NCBI GenBank assembly: GCA_963749535.1
Contig: CAVVNF010000015.1
Coordinates: 1 to 64,000, forward strand
Source of the DNA: Chersky-299 sp963749535
GTDB taxonomy: Bacteria; Actinomycetota; Thermoleophilia; RBG-16-64-13
Direction of reading: 5' to 3'
Length of the DNA stretch: 64,000 bases
Shown here piece after piece: positions 41,959 through 51,218 of this stretch. A model generated the notes under the pieces. It ran no database searches, was not told the DNA's origin, and was given only the letters and a program-made list of their open reading frames with translations. How positions within the stretch are numbered: the stretch's first letter is position 1; each line of letters begins with the position of its first letter. The translations under genes were made by a program, and so were the position numbers.

Positions 41959-42657
41959 TTGATCGTGCACAGCACCGGCATCGACGCAGTCATTCTCGAC
42001 ATGGATGGGGTCATCTTCGACACGGAGGGGATCTGGCACGCCGTGAGACGGGACTATGCCGTACAGCACGGAGGCCATTGGACAGAAGAGGACCAACGGG
42101 CTGTCATGGGAGACAATTCCGCGCAATGGGCGGCATATATGCGGACTCACTGCGGCGTCAACCTTGCCCCTGAGGATATCTATGCCGGGGTGGTCAAGGG
42201 GCTGCGGGAGAAATACGCGCAAGACCTACCCCTTATCCCGGGATCAAGGGAGGCCATCGAGGGACTGGCCGCGCGGTACCGGCTCGGGCTGGCCTCTTCT
42301 TCGCCGCTCGAGCTCATCGAGTACGCGCTTGAGTTGGCGGATCTGCGGGCGCACTTTGCTTCGCTCGTCTCTTCCGACGAAGTGCCTCGTGGCAAGCCTG
42401 CTCCCGATGTATACCTGAAGGCCTGTTCCCGGCTCGAGACTGTCCCGGAAAAGGCGGTGGCGGTGGAGGATTCCACCAGCGGCCTTCAAGCCGCTGCCGC
42501 GGCCGGACTGGCGGTGATCGCGATCCCCAACCTAGGCTTTCCGCCGTCGGCTGCGGCCCTGGCCCTGGCGGACGTGGTTCTCGCGCAGATCGTCGATCTT
42601 GTTCCCGCGGTCATCGGGTCGCTGGATGCACGGGCGCACCCGTCGAGCCCGCGTTAG
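41959..42657 (+). CDS. HAD-superfamily phosphatase, beta-phosphoglucomutase-like
   Basis: A 232-residue HAD hydrolase. Motif I is DMDGVIFDTE, motif II LASSS, the motif III lysine lies in RGKPAPDVYL and motif IV is VEDSTSG. A helical cap follows motif I, as in phosphoglucomutase and phosphoglycolate phosphatase relatives. The substrate cannot be assigned. The start is TTG 41959 or GTG 41965. Confidence 0.88.
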   Translation: MIVHSTGIDAVILDMDGVIFDTEGIWHAVRRDYAVQHGGHWTEEDQRAVMGDNSAQWAAYMRTHCGVNLAPEDIYAGVVKGLREKYAQDLPLIPGSREAIEGLAARYRLGLASSSPLELIEYALELADLRAHFASLVSSDEVPRGKPAPDVYLKACSRLETVPEKAVAVEDSTSGLQAAAAAGLAVIAIPNLGFPPSAAALALADVVLAQIVDLVPAVIGSLDARAHPSSPR

Positions 42658-42671
42658 CGGAGGGAGGTGGC

Positions 42672-43124
42672 ATGGTTACCAGGGCGGAAGTAGAGGAGTT
42701 CCTTTCCGGAGGCGATTGGGCCGTTGTCGGAGCTTCGCAAGACCGGAGGAAGTTCGGCAACACCGTTTTCCGCGAACTCAAGAAACGCGGCCGCCAGGTT
42801 TACCCCATCAACAAGAATGCGACTCAGGTCGAGGGCGAACCCTGCTACGCGAGTCTGGCCGAGCTTCCTGGTAAAGTCGACCGGGTGGTGATAGTGGTGC
42901 CGCCCGAACAAACAGACGTGGTCGTGAAGGAAGCCGCAGACGCAGGTATCAGTCGGGTTTGGATGCAACAGGGATCGGAGTCCGACGCGGCGGTGGCGTA
43001 CTGCCGCTCTCGGGGCATGACCGTGGTTTCAGGCCAGTGCATCCTGATGTCCTTGGGGCAGACGGATATCCGGGATCGGGATGACCGTTGGATCCGGGGC
43101 CGGGGAGGCGATGGACCCGAGTGA
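42672..43124 (+). CDS. CoA-binding protein (YccU type)
   Basis: A 150-residue Rossmann protein of the CoA_binding_2 family (AVVGASQDRRKFGNTVFRELKKRGRQVYPINKNATQVEG, DRVVIVVPPEQTDVVVKEAADAGISRVWMQQGSES). These relate to the CoA-binding domain of succinyl-CoA synthetase; the role is unknown. The C-terminal 20 residues are Gly/Arg/Asp-rich and unlike family members. The stop overlaps the ArfB start by 4 bases. Confidence 0.85.
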   Translation: MVTRAEVEEFLSGGDWAVVGASQDRRKFGNTVFRELKKRGRQVYPINKNATQVEGEPCYASLAELPGKVDRVVIVVPPEQTDVVVKEAADAGISRVWMQQGSESDAAVAYCRSRGMTVVSGQCILMSLGQTDIRDRDDRWIRGRGGDGPE

Positions 43125-43546
43125 TCCGCATCTCCGACAAACTGTCGCTGCCGGATGCCGAGGTCGAGTACCGCACTTCACGCAGCGGAGGGCCCGGTGG
43201 CCAGAACGTCAACAAGGTGAGCACTCGCGTCACCTTGCTCTTCGATGTGGCCGGTTCCGCGACGCTCACCGATGAGCAGCGCGATCTTGTATTCGAACGA
43301 TTGGCCGGGCGGACGAGCAGGACGGGCATACTTCAGGTAACCTCGCAGCGCCATCGCACGCAGCTTGCAAACCGGGAGGCTGCCACTGAGCGCTTTGTTC
43401 GCCTCATGAGCGAAGCTTTGGCGGAAACTCCGGAGCGTAAGGCGGTGGCCGTCCCCAGGGCGGAGAAGGAGCGTCGTCTGGAGGAGAAGCACCTCCGGGC
43501 ACGTATCAAGCGGGAGCGAGTCAAAGACTATGAGACAGACGATTAG
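43121..43546 (+). CDS. arfB: Alternative ribosome-rescue factor / peptidyl-tRNA hydrolase ArfB
   Basis: A 141-residue GGQ-domain protein (RTSRSGGPGGQNVNKVSTRVTL) with a strongly basic C-terminal tail (AEKERRLEEKHLRARIKRERVKDY). That tail inserts into the mRNA channel of stalled ribosomes. GTG 43121 overlaps the preceding stop as GTGA. A rescue factor is of note in a genome with so many frame disruptions, but it is widespread in bacteria. Confidence 0.88.
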   Translation: MIRISDKLSLPDAEVEYRTSRSGGPGGQNVNKVSTRVTLLFDVAGSATLTDEQRDLVFERLAGRTSRTGILQVTSQRHRTQLANREAATERFVRLMSEALAETPERKAVAVPRAEKERRLEEKHLRARIKRERVKDYETDD

Positions 43547-43552
43547 GAGCGG

Positions 43553-44800
43553 GTGACGGACGAGGCCGGCGACAAGGTCAGGCAGCTCATCGACCAGGGA
43601 GTGGTCGTCCACGCCCCGGCGACAGTCTACGTGGATGAGGATGTCGATGTAGGCCGCATCGCGCCCGGTGCGGTCATCCACGCCGGTTGCCGGATCAGGG
43701 GGCCATGGACCTCCATCGGGCCGGGGTCGGCTATCGGCTCGGAGGCGCCAGCGACCGTGGACAACTGTCAGTTGGGCCGGGACGTATCTCTGAAGGGCGG
43801 CTATTTCTCGGGCTCCACGTTCTTGGACGGTTCGAGTGTAGGCAGTGGTGCTCACGTGCGCCCCGGCACGCTGCTCGAGGAGGGGGCCAGCGCGGCTCAC
43901 AGCGTGGGTCTGAAACAGACCGTCCTCCTGCCGTTCGTGACGGGCGGCAGCCTGATCAACATGTGCGACTGTCTTGTGGCCGGGGGAACGAGCCGAGCCA
44001 ACCACAGCGAGATCGGCTCTTCCTACATCCACTTCAACTTCACTCCGAACCAGGACAAGGCCACTGCGTCCCTGCTCGGTGACGTCCCTCGCGGCGTCAT
44101 GCTGGATCAGCCGCCCATCTTTCTGGGCGGCCAGGGTGGTCTGGTAGGCCCGGCCCGACTGGCTTTTGGGACCATCGTGGCCGCTGGAGTGATATGCCGG
44201 CAGGATATCGTGGAGGGCAACTGTCTCTTTGTGGGACGAGCCGGAGGCGGTGGCGGAACCCGTCCCTACGAAAACGGGGTATACACGGGGATCGAGCGCC
44301 TGGTCACGAACAACCTCCTGTATCTCGGCAACATCCGCGCTTTGTTGGCCTGGTATCGGGTGGCCCGCAAGCCGATCATGACCGGCTCGCCGAGCCAGGA
44401 GGCGTGCTGGACCGGCGCCGTGGAGGACCTGCAGTTGATCCTGCGGGAGCGGGTGAGGCGCATGGCGGAGATGGTAGGCATCATGGAACGGGCGTTAGAC
44501 CGGGTGGGACAAGGCGCTGGTCCCGCCCTGTCCGATGAAGTCGCGGCAGAGTACGGCAGCCTGGTGGCGGCCTGGCCTCGCATGGAGGCTCCTCTGGAGC
44601 AGGACGTGAGCGAGACGGTTGGCGCGGCTTCGCGCGAGGCCTTCTTGGCCGAATGGGGGCGCATAGTGCCACTCACTCCCTATCCAGAGGCGATCGCGCT
44701 GGTGAGTCCTCGGGCGCGGGTCGCCGGCACAGCCTGGCTTCAGGCCGTGGTGGAAGCGGTGGTGCAAACGGGGCGGGCCGCGATGGGCGGGGTGTCATAG
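43553..44800 (+). CDS. Left-handed beta-helix acyltransferase/nucleotidyltransferase-like protein
   Basis: A 415-residue protein. The N-terminal 210 residues are hexapeptide beta-helix repeats (for example VHAPATVYVDEDVDVGRIAPGAVIHAGCRIRG). The conserved core LPFVTGGSLINMCDCLVAGGTSRANHSEIGSSYIHFNFTPN resembles GlmU-like proteins annotated as UDP-GlcNAc pyrophosphorylase-related. The C-terminal half is helical and unrecognised. It overlaps the glmM start by one base, so an amino-sugar phosphate substrate is a good guess, not proved. Confidence 0.65.
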   Translation: MTDEAGDKVRQLIDQGVVVHAPATVYVDEDVDVGRIAPGAVIHAGCRIRGPWTSIGPGSAIGSEAPATVDNCQLGRDVSLKGGYFSGSTFLDGSSVGSGAHVRPGTLLEEGASAAHSVGLKQTVLLPFVTGGSLINMCDCLVAGGTSRANHSEIGSSYIHFNFTPNQDKATASLLGDVPRGVMLDQPPIFLGGQGGLVGPARLAFGTIVAAGVICRQDIVEGNCLFVGRAGGGGGTRPYENGVYTGIERLVTNNLLYLGNIRALLAWYRVARKPIMTGSPSQEACWTGAVEDLQLILRERVRRMAEMVGIMERALDRVGQGAGPALSDEVAAEYGSLVAAWPRMEAPLEQDVSETVGAASREAFLAEWGRIVPLTPYPEAIALVSPRARVAGTAWLQAVVEAVVQTGRAAMGGVS

Positions 44801-46155
44801 TGGCGAGGCTGTTCGGCACGGACGGCGTCCGCGGCGTGGCCAACCTCCCTCCCCTAACTCCCGACGCGGCTTTGTCCATCGGCCGGGCGATAACTCTGCG
44901 CTTGCGCGATATGCGAAGCGGCAGACCGCGCGTACTGATCGGGCGAGATACGCGCCTGAGCGGACCGATGCTGGAATGCGCGGTGGCGGCTGGGGTGTGC
45001 TCCGCCGGCGGGGATGTCCTTAGGGCCGGTGTCCTCCCGACTCCAGCGGTGGCCTATTGCACGCGTGCGATGGGCGCGGACGCCGGAGTGGTGATCTCCG
45101 CGTCCCACAATCCGTTCCAGGACAACGGCATCAAGATCTTCTCGAGCGACGGCTTCAAGCTTCCCGACGCGGAGGAGGACCGCATCGAGGGACTCATCCC
45201 CGGGAATCTCGCGGAGCCGCCGGTGGGACACGGATTGGGGACCGTCGTGGAGTTCGAGGACGCCCTGGGTCGGTATGTCACGTTCTGTCAGGGTACCTTT
45301 CCCGGGCCCGGCCTGGAGGGACTACATCTGGTCTTGGACTGTGCCAATGGGGCCACGTACCGGGCGGCGCCTGCCGTTCTCACGGCTTTGGGGGCGCAGG
45401 TGTCGGTTCTGGGAGACCAGCCCGATGGCGTCAACATCAACGAAGGTTGCGGTTCGGAGCATCCTGAGGCACTTGCAGCCAAAGTCCGCGAGTCGGGCGC
45501 TGTAGTCGGTTTGGCGCTTGACGGAGATGGTGACCGGCTCCGGGTGGTGGACGAGCGGGGCGCACTGCTCACCGGCGATCAGGTGATCGCCCTCTGCGCG
45601 CGCATGTACAAGGAGCGGGGCTGGCTCGACAACAATCTTGTGGTCACCACCGTCATGAGCAACTTCGGCCTTGGGGTGGCGCTGCGCGGCCTCGGCATCG
45701 ATCACGCGGCGAGCAAGGTGGGCGACCGCTACGTGCTGGAACTGATGAGGGAACGACGAGCTGCCCTGGGAGGCGAGGATTCCGGCCACATCATATTCCT
45801 GAGGCATCACAGTACCGGTGACGGCATCATCGCTGCCCTGCAAGTGCTGGGCGCAATGCGCTTCTACGGCCGTCCGCTCTCGACGCTGGCACAGGTGATG
45901 CGGGTGACTCCGCAGAGGATCATCAACGTAGACGTGGCCTCGAAGCCCCCGCTCGAGTCGATGCCTGCTCTGACCGGCGCGATCGCCGAGGCTGAGGCCG
46001 AGCTGGCAGAGGAGGGCCGGGTGCTCATCCGCTACTCGGGTACTCAGGCGATGTGTAGGGTGATGGTAGAGGGACCGACCCAGGAAATGACCGACCGGCT
46101 GGCAGGGTGCCTGGCCGAGGCCATCCGCAGTGAGTTGGGCGAGAAGACCCGGTAG
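44800..46155 (+). CDS. glmM: Phosphoglucosamine mutase
   Basis: A 451-residue enzyme converting glucosamine-6-phosphate to glucosamine-1-phosphate for UDP-GlcNAc. It begins RLFGTDGVRGVAN, with the phospho-Ser loop ISASHNPFQDNGIKIF, the metal loop ALDGDGDRL, the sugar loop GGEDSGHIIF and the phosphate loop IRYSGTQAMCRVMVEGP. GTG 44800 shares a base with the preceding TAG. Confidence 0.93.
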   Translation: MARLFGTDGVRGVANLPPLTPDAALSIGRAITLRLRDMRSGRPRVLIGRDTRLSGPMLECAVAAGVCSAGGDVLRAGVLPTPAVAYCTRAMGADAGVVISASHNPFQDNGIKIFSSDGFKLPDAEEDRIEGLIPGNLAEPPVGHGLGTVVEFEDALGRYVTFCQGTFPGPGLEGLHLVLDCANGATYRAAPAVLTALGAQVSVLGDQPDGVNINEGCGSEHPEALAAKVRESGAVVGLALDGDGDRLRVVDERGALLTGDQVIALCARMYKERGWLDNNLVVTTVMSNFGLGVALRGLGIDHAASKVGDRYVLELMRERRAALGGEDSGHIIFLRHHSTGDGIIAALQVLGAMRFYGRPLSTLAQVMRVTPQRIINVDVASKPPLESMPALTGAIAEAEAELAEEGRVLIRYSGTQAMCRVMVEGPTQEMTDRLAGCLAEAIRSELGEKTR

Positions 46156-46200
46156 ATCTTTAGTAGATCTCGTCGCCTTCTTCGGTCGTGTAGAACAATT

Positions 46201-47067
46201 TCAAAGCGGCACTTTCAGCTTCGGCGCTTCCCTCTTCTCGGAGCGCGATCTCGGCCTGTCGCCGGTTGACGATCGCCTCTTCTCCAGGTCGGTCAACTTC
46301 TCGGGGATGCGGTGTTCGGCGAGCAGTGCCTTTGCCGCTTCGAAGATCCGCGGGCTGCCAAAAAGCAGTTCGCCTTCAGCGAGGATCTTGCAGGCCACCA
46401 TGCTCTCGAACCTGTCGAAGGCGACTTGCCGCCGCACGGTGGACAGATCCTTTATGAGGTAGTCGATCTCCTCGCGGTAGCTGGGACTCACCAGCAGGAA
46501 GTACTTCTTCTTGTAGATCGCATCGTCCAGGGCTGCGACCAGGTCCGCGGGCGCGCCATCGTCCATCACGACCACGATGTCCAGGTCGGAACCCCGCACC
46601 ATCTTCCCGGTGCTGTGTTCGGGACGGGAGACGCGATGGGCCATGTCGTATGTGATATCGCCGGCCAGGATGAAGCACGCGCGGTTGGCTGCGACGGCGG
46701 GGTCGGCCATGCCGGAGACCGCCGAGGCGATGGCCTCGCGGGCGAGGCGCCGCTTGGCATCGCTTATGCGCACGATGTCTGCAGCCAGATGGGCTGCCCG
46801 TTCGTCCAACCGGCCTTGCTCATCGGTGACGTCCAGCAATGTATAGGTGAGGAATTCTCGCCGGATCGACGGAGATAGGCGGGCGTAGCCCTCTACCGCC
46901 CGGTCCAGTCGCAGAAACCTCCTACCCACTGCCCGGCTTATCAGGCCCGGAGCAGTGGCGCATGCCCGCCAGAGTTCGAGCGCCTCCAGCCCGGTCTTGT
47001 CGAGCAATTCGGCACCGGTGAGCGGACCACTCTCGCGGATGACCGACGTGATGGCCGCCTGACTCAC
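46201..47067 (-). CDS. Nucleotidyltransferase-domain protein
   Basis: A 288-residue protein. Residues about 1-60 look like a winged-helix domain (GPLTGAELLDKTGLEALELWRAC). The central part holds a nucleotidyltransferase motif KMVRGSDLDIVVVMDDG, with the typical G-S-D-x-D of Pol-beta-fold enzymes. A C-terminal basic tail ends the protein. The substrate is unknown. It overlaps the upstream methyltransferase gene by 4 bases, so the two are co-translated. Confidence 0.7.
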   Translation of the reverse strand: MSQAAITSVIRESGPLTGAELLDKTGLEALELWRACATAPGLISRAVGRRFLRLDRAVEGYARLSPSIRREFLTYTLLDVTDEQGRLDERAAHLAADIVRISDAKRRLAREAIASAVSGMADPAVAANRACFILAGDITYDMAHRVSRPEHSTGKMVRGSDLDIVVVMDDGAPADLVAALDDAIYKKKYFLLVSPSYREEIDYLIKDLSTVRRQVAFDRFESMVACKILAEGELLFGSPRIFEAAKALLAEHRIPEKLTDLEKRRSSTGDRPRSRSEKREAPKLKVPL

Positions 47068-47652
47068 GGTAGCTCGTCCTCCCGGCGCTCTGCCGCCACC
47101 GCGAAAAGATATCTCCCGACATTTTCCGCGCGCTTTGTCTCGAAGTAAGGTCGCAGCAGAACCGCCACCTCCTCCTTCACGTAGCGAAGCTCTAATGGTG
47201 GGCCTTCGGCGTCGTCGGCCGGATCGCGGCGCCAGTCGACTATCACCACGCGGCCGCTTGGGCGGAGCGCGTCATACAGCGCGCGGATGCCGCTGAAGCC
47301 GTGTGTCTCGTGAAACGTGATGATGCTGTAGGCGACGTCGATGGAACCAGGGGGCAGCGGGAGCTCGTCGATGTCCGCCAGAACTTGGCGGACGTTCGGG
47401 GGCAGACCCTTCGCCAGGTGGATGGCCGCTATCTCGGGCTGCAGTTCCACCGCGTAGACGATCCCGCGGGTGAGGTGGGCCACCCGGTCGGTGTAGAAGC
47501 CCGTGCCACTGCCGAGATCGGCCACGTCTTCGGTGCCCTTCAGGGCGAGCAAGTCCGCTAGGGTAGCTTCCCCGATCTGCATTTCCAAACGGCCCTCGTC
47601 TTCGAGGACACCGGCGCGCTCGGGGCGGAAAAGTCCGTGAGCGGTGCATCAT
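47064..47652 (-). CDS. Class I SAM-dependent methyltransferase (one extra base)
   Basis: About 195 residues after correction. SAM motif I is VADLGSGTGFYTDRVA, followed by VYAVELQPEIAA, ADIDELPLPPGSIDVAYSI and ALRPSGRVVIVDWR. The start ATG at 47652 (or 47649) is joined by an extra C in the run 47622-47625, giving HRSRTFPPERAGVLEDEGRLEMQIG. A shorter start at 47588 avoids the frame break but loses the conserved N-terminal LEDEGR segment. The target is unknown. Confidence 0.75.
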
Positions 47653-47659
47653 GTACCCC

Positions 47660-47857
47660 TTAGAACATGGTCGCGCAATACGGGGGGAATTCTGCGGCGA
47701 AAGTGCGGTCGACGTTGAAGGCGGCGCGAAAGACGGCGACGTCGTCCTCCGTCGGCTGTTCGCCGAAAGCGAAGCCCTCGACCATTACGGCCGGCGGGGA
47801 GTCCTCCTCGCGGAGGCGGCGTATCTCGATGTCGCCCATACCGCTCAATGATGCCAC
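47660..47857 (-). pseudogene. Truncated GNAT (Eis-like) N-terminal fragment
   Basis: A 65-codon frame encodes IEIRRLREEDSPPAVMVEGF and FGEQPTEDDVAVFRAAFNVDRTFAAE. This matches the first strand, helix and linker of Eis-type GNAT acetyltransferases, then stops before the acetyl-CoA-binding core. It lies 7 bases upstream of the methyltransferase start. It may be a remnant of a deletion that fused the promoter region to the methyltransferase operon. Confidence 0.5.
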
Positions 47858-47881
47858 ATCCCCTTATGTTGGCTGTCCATC

Positions 47882-47910
47882 TTGACGATAGTGCCCATGC
47901 AGGGTATCCT
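47882..47910 (+). promoter_or_regulatory. Promoter of the tetR-MMPL operon
   Basis: TTGACG (47882-47887) and TATCCT (47905-47910) are 17 bases apart. The predicted start near 47917 falls just before the operator palindrome, which would be transcribed. Confidence 0.6.
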
Positions 47911-47919
47911 GCCCGGACC

Positions 47920-47941
47920 AATGAATGAACGTTCATTCATT
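47920..47941. promoter_or_regulatory. Perfect 22-bp palindromic TetR operator
   Basis: AATGAATGAAC is followed immediately by its exact reverse complement GTTCATTCATT. The site starts about 3 bases after the predicted transcription start and 29 bases before the TetR gene. A bound repressor would block promoter clearance, so autoregulation is expected. It could also affect the divergent minus-strand operon. Confidence 0.8.
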
Positions 47942-47969
47942 TTTTATGTAGACCTTATGCGGGGATCTT

Positions 47970-48641
47970 TTGGCACGGGTGACTGATGAACATATCAAGG
48001 AACGCACAGACCTGATCCTGGCGGCCGCGACGCGGATGTTCGCTCGCAAAGGCGTTGCCGCGGCGACCATGCAGGATGTGGCCGCGGAAGCGGGTCTGAG
48101 CGTTGGTGCGATCTACCGTTACTATCCCGGCAAAGAACAGCTGGTTCGTGCCGTCTTCAACCGCATCAAGGACAACACCCGCTCTCTCTTCGCCAAGGCC
48201 GCCGAGCTTTCCGATTCTCCCGCGGACATGCTTCGCAATGCCGGGAGCATCATAACCGAGCGTTTTCAGCAGAGCCCCACCCGCGAGGAGACCATATTGG
48301 TGGTGGAGGCGATTCTCGCCGATGCTCGGCAATCCGATGAACTGGTGGCGCACGAGCGGCAATTGCGCGACGCGTACACCTTCCTCACCGAGCGATTCTT
48401 CCGCCAAGCTCAACGCAACGGCGCCCTTGACCCCGCACTCGATAGCGAGGGTCTCGCGCTCCTGTTCGTATCGCTGATGGTCGGCCTCCATGTCATGTCT
48501 CTGGAGACCCAGGACCCCCTGGAATTGACCTCCGTTATCACTGTCGTCAACGAGATGCTTCTGCGTTTCGCGCCGCCGGAGGGCAACAGCCCCGACGAGC
48601 CGCACGATTCCGCCCTGGCGTCGGTTGGGAGAGGTGGATGA
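47970..48641 (+). CDS. TetR-family transcriptional repressor
   Basis: A 223-residue regulator. The helix-turn-helix is standard (ERTDLILAAATRMFARKGVAAATMQDVAAEAGLSVGAIYRYYPGKEQLVRAVF). The ligand domain is unlabelled. The start is TTG 47970, or GTG 47979. It overlaps the MMPL transporter gene by 4 bases, so it most likely represses that exporter through the palindrome at 47920-47941. Confidence 0.9.
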   Translation: MARVTDEHIKERTDLILAAATRMFARKGVAAATMQDVAAEAGLSVGAIYRYYPGKEQLVRAVFNRIKDNTRSLFAKAAELSDSPADMLRNAGSIITERFQQSPTREETILVVEAILADARQSDELVAHERQLRDAYTFLTERFFRQAQRNGALDPALDSEGLALLFVSLMVGLHVMSLETQDPLELTSVITVVNEMLLRFAPPEGNSPDEPHDSALASVGRGG

Positions 48642-50870
48642 AGTTCCCCCTTAGTACCGGTAGGCTGGCCAGTTTCAGCGCACGACGCCCTTGGTGGGTG
48701 GTCGGCATATGGGTGGCCTTCCTTGCCGGCTCGATCATAGCCTTCCCGGGCTTGAGCCACGCCTTGACGGCCAACGAGATGCAGTTCCTCAATAACCCCG
48801 ACTCTGTGAAAGCGGAGAAACTGCTCGCCCAAGGCACCTCTGGGACCTCGGGAGATCTCGAGACCTTACTGGTCCATTCGGACAAGTACACCGTAGACGA
48901 CGCTGCTTTCCGCCAGATCGTCGCCGACTCGACCACGGCAGTCACAGCGGACACCAGTGCGGTTTCCAGCGCCTTCAACTATTACCAAGCGGCCATGTTC
49001 GATCCCACGTCGGCCAACGCGATGGTCTCGGCGGACCGCCACACCACGATCATCCCGGTCACGCTCAGCAAAGGCGACAAGGATCTCGGCACCTATCTGA
49101 AGACCGTGGATAGCCTGGGCAGCAATGGCTTCACCGTGACCACTGTAGGCAGTGCGAGCATCGGGCACGACCTGGCCTCCACGGCCACCGGCGACCTGAA
49201 GAAGGCGGAAATGGTGGGGCTTCCGATAACTCTTGGCGTCCTGGTCCTGGTGTTTGGTGCGCTGGTGGCGGCAGGGATCTCTCTGATCTTGGCCCTCGCC
49301 GCGATAGGCGTGAGCATCGGCGCGATCATCGGGATCGGCGCGATCGTTCCGCAGTCGTTCTTCATAGTCAACATCGTCATGATGATCGGGCTGGCTGTAG
49401 GCATCGACTACGCGCTCTTCATAATCGAGCGTTACCGAGAGGAACGGCGGCAAGGCCTCGATAAACACGAAGCCATCGTGATGACCGGCCGCACTGCCAG
49501 CCGGGCCGTGCTGTTCTCCGGCGGCACGGTGATGCTGGCTCTCCTCGGACTCTTCATCGTGCCCATCACCACCTTCCGCAGCCTCGGGCTCGGAGCGGTC
49601 CTGGTGGTCCTTTTCGCCGTCCTTGCCATGTTGACTCTGGTCCCCGCGCTCATCAGCCTCCTGGGCGACCGTCTCGACTGGCCGGTCCTGCGCCGGCGCA
49701 AGAAGCTGCCGGAGGGCGAGCGGATCCACAGCGGGGCCAACATGTACAGAGGATTCTGGGGACGTTTCACCAAGGGCATCATGAAGCGCCCGATCGTGGG
49801 TGTTGTGATCACCGTGATCATCCTCCTGGCTTGCACGGTTCCCGCGTTCTCCCTCAAGACCGGTGCCGCCGGTGGTGCTGACTCGCTACCAAACGGACCG
49901 CGGAAAGATGCGTACGAACTCCTGGTCAAGAACTTCCCCGCCGGGATGCTGGCTCCCGTCCAGATCGTCGTGAACGGCAAAGAAACTGCCGTCCTGGACG
50001 CCGATATCGCGAAACTACAGACCGAACTTGCGGCGTCAGGCGACTTCGCGTCCGCGGCCACCGTCAGCTGGAATGCGGCGAAAGACCTCGCATTGATCGA
50101 AGCTCCGCTCAAGGTCGACCCGAACTCGCAAACCGCTTTCGGTGTGATCACGACTCTGCGCGAGAACGTCATCCCGCAGGCATTTTCCGGTAACACGACC
50201 CCGGTCTATGTCACCGGCCAGACCGCTCTGAATGCCGACTCTACGCATCTGGTGAGCCATCTCACTCCGATCGTGCTCGCATTCGTGCTCGGGCTCACGT
50301 TCATCTTGTTGATGGTGGTCTTCCGCTCGATCGTGGTGCCGATCAACGCCATCATCATGAACCTGCTCTCGGTCGGGGCGGCCTACGGTCTCCTGGTGCT
50401 CGTGTTCCAGAAGGGCATCGGCCATCAGTTGTTCGGGTTCCAGCAGACGACGACTGTGCAATCGTGGGTGCCCATCTTCCTGTTCTGCATCTTGTTCGGG
50501 CTCAGCATGGACTATCACGTGTTCCTGCTCAGCCGCATCCGCGAGCATTTCGACCGCACAGACAAGAGCCGGGAAGCGGTCGCGGTGGGCCTGAGAGCGA
50601 CCAGCCGCATCATCACCGGCGCCGCGGCGATCATGGTGGTAGTATTCGCCACCTTCGCGGCGGGCAATCTGGTGATGCTCCAGCAGTTGGGCTTCGGGCT
50701 CGCTGTGGCGGTCCTGCTCGATGCGACCCTGATCCGCTCCGTACTGGTGCCTACCGAGCATGGCGCTTCTCGGTAAGATCAGCTGGTATTTGCCGCAGGT
50801 GCTGCACAGGGTGCTGCCGAGGATCCACCTGGAAGGCCCGCGAACGAAGCCGGTCAGTCGTTCTGCCTGA
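48638..50870 (+). CDS. MMPL/RND-family exporter (one extra base)
   Basis: A transporter of about 743 residues with two repeats of an N-terminal helix, a large extracellular domain and five or six helices (for example GLAVGIDYALFIIERYREERRQG and FGLSMDYHVFLLSRIREHFDRTDKSREAV). The frame ends early at TAA 50774. An extra base in GAGC (50756-50759) hides the usual tail MALLGKISWYLPQVLHRVLPRIHLEG, which runs on to TGA 50868-50870. The substrate may be a lipid or drug. Confidence 0.88.
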
Positions 50871-51218
50871 GTGTGCGGAGCCGCGAGGTCGGGGGCAGCG
50901 AGAATAGCGAGAATGCATGGGGTGCGCGCATTGACGGCGCAGGGTCGTCCACGCGCCCCAAATTCCGTGTGCAAAGCGGGCCTTGTTGTATAATATCGCG
51001 TGTTTGTGCTGAATCGAGGGTGTGCCATTCAACCCTTTGGCGACCATCCTCGTCGTGATCGACAACATGGAGGAAGTGTGGCTTGGCCACACTATCCCGG
51101 GGCGGGCACGCGCGCTCCGGTGTCTGCATGCCGGTCCGCGGCGATCTGATATTTCTGCGACCTCACGTTTGGCCACGCCTGTTGGGGGGGCGGCTTGAAC
51201 TGGGGAAAGGGAGTGGCC
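50871..51218 (+). promoter_or_regulatory. Promoter and long leader of the pyruvate oxidoreductase operon
   Basis: This 348-base region has no convincing gene. A perfect -10 TATAAT lies at 50989-50994 without a clear -35, so transcription would begin near 51001 and leave a leader of about 215 bases. The leader holds a hairpin with arms AGTGTGG and CCACACT around 51075-51093 and a GC-rich second half. It is unusually long compared with the nearly leaderless promoters elsewhere in the window, so leader-based control is possible. Confidence 0.45.

Noticed and set aside
42950..43124. Frameshift in the C-terminus of the CoA-binding protein
   Set aside because: The tail is atypical, but the conserved RW-type residues are in frame and no alternative frame restores a better match. 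The 4-base overlap with arfB also supports the annotated end.
51067..51199. Possible leader peptide in the por operon leader
   Set aside because: The short frame starting ATG 51067 has no ribosome-binding site, no regulatory codon run and biased composition. It is not supported.
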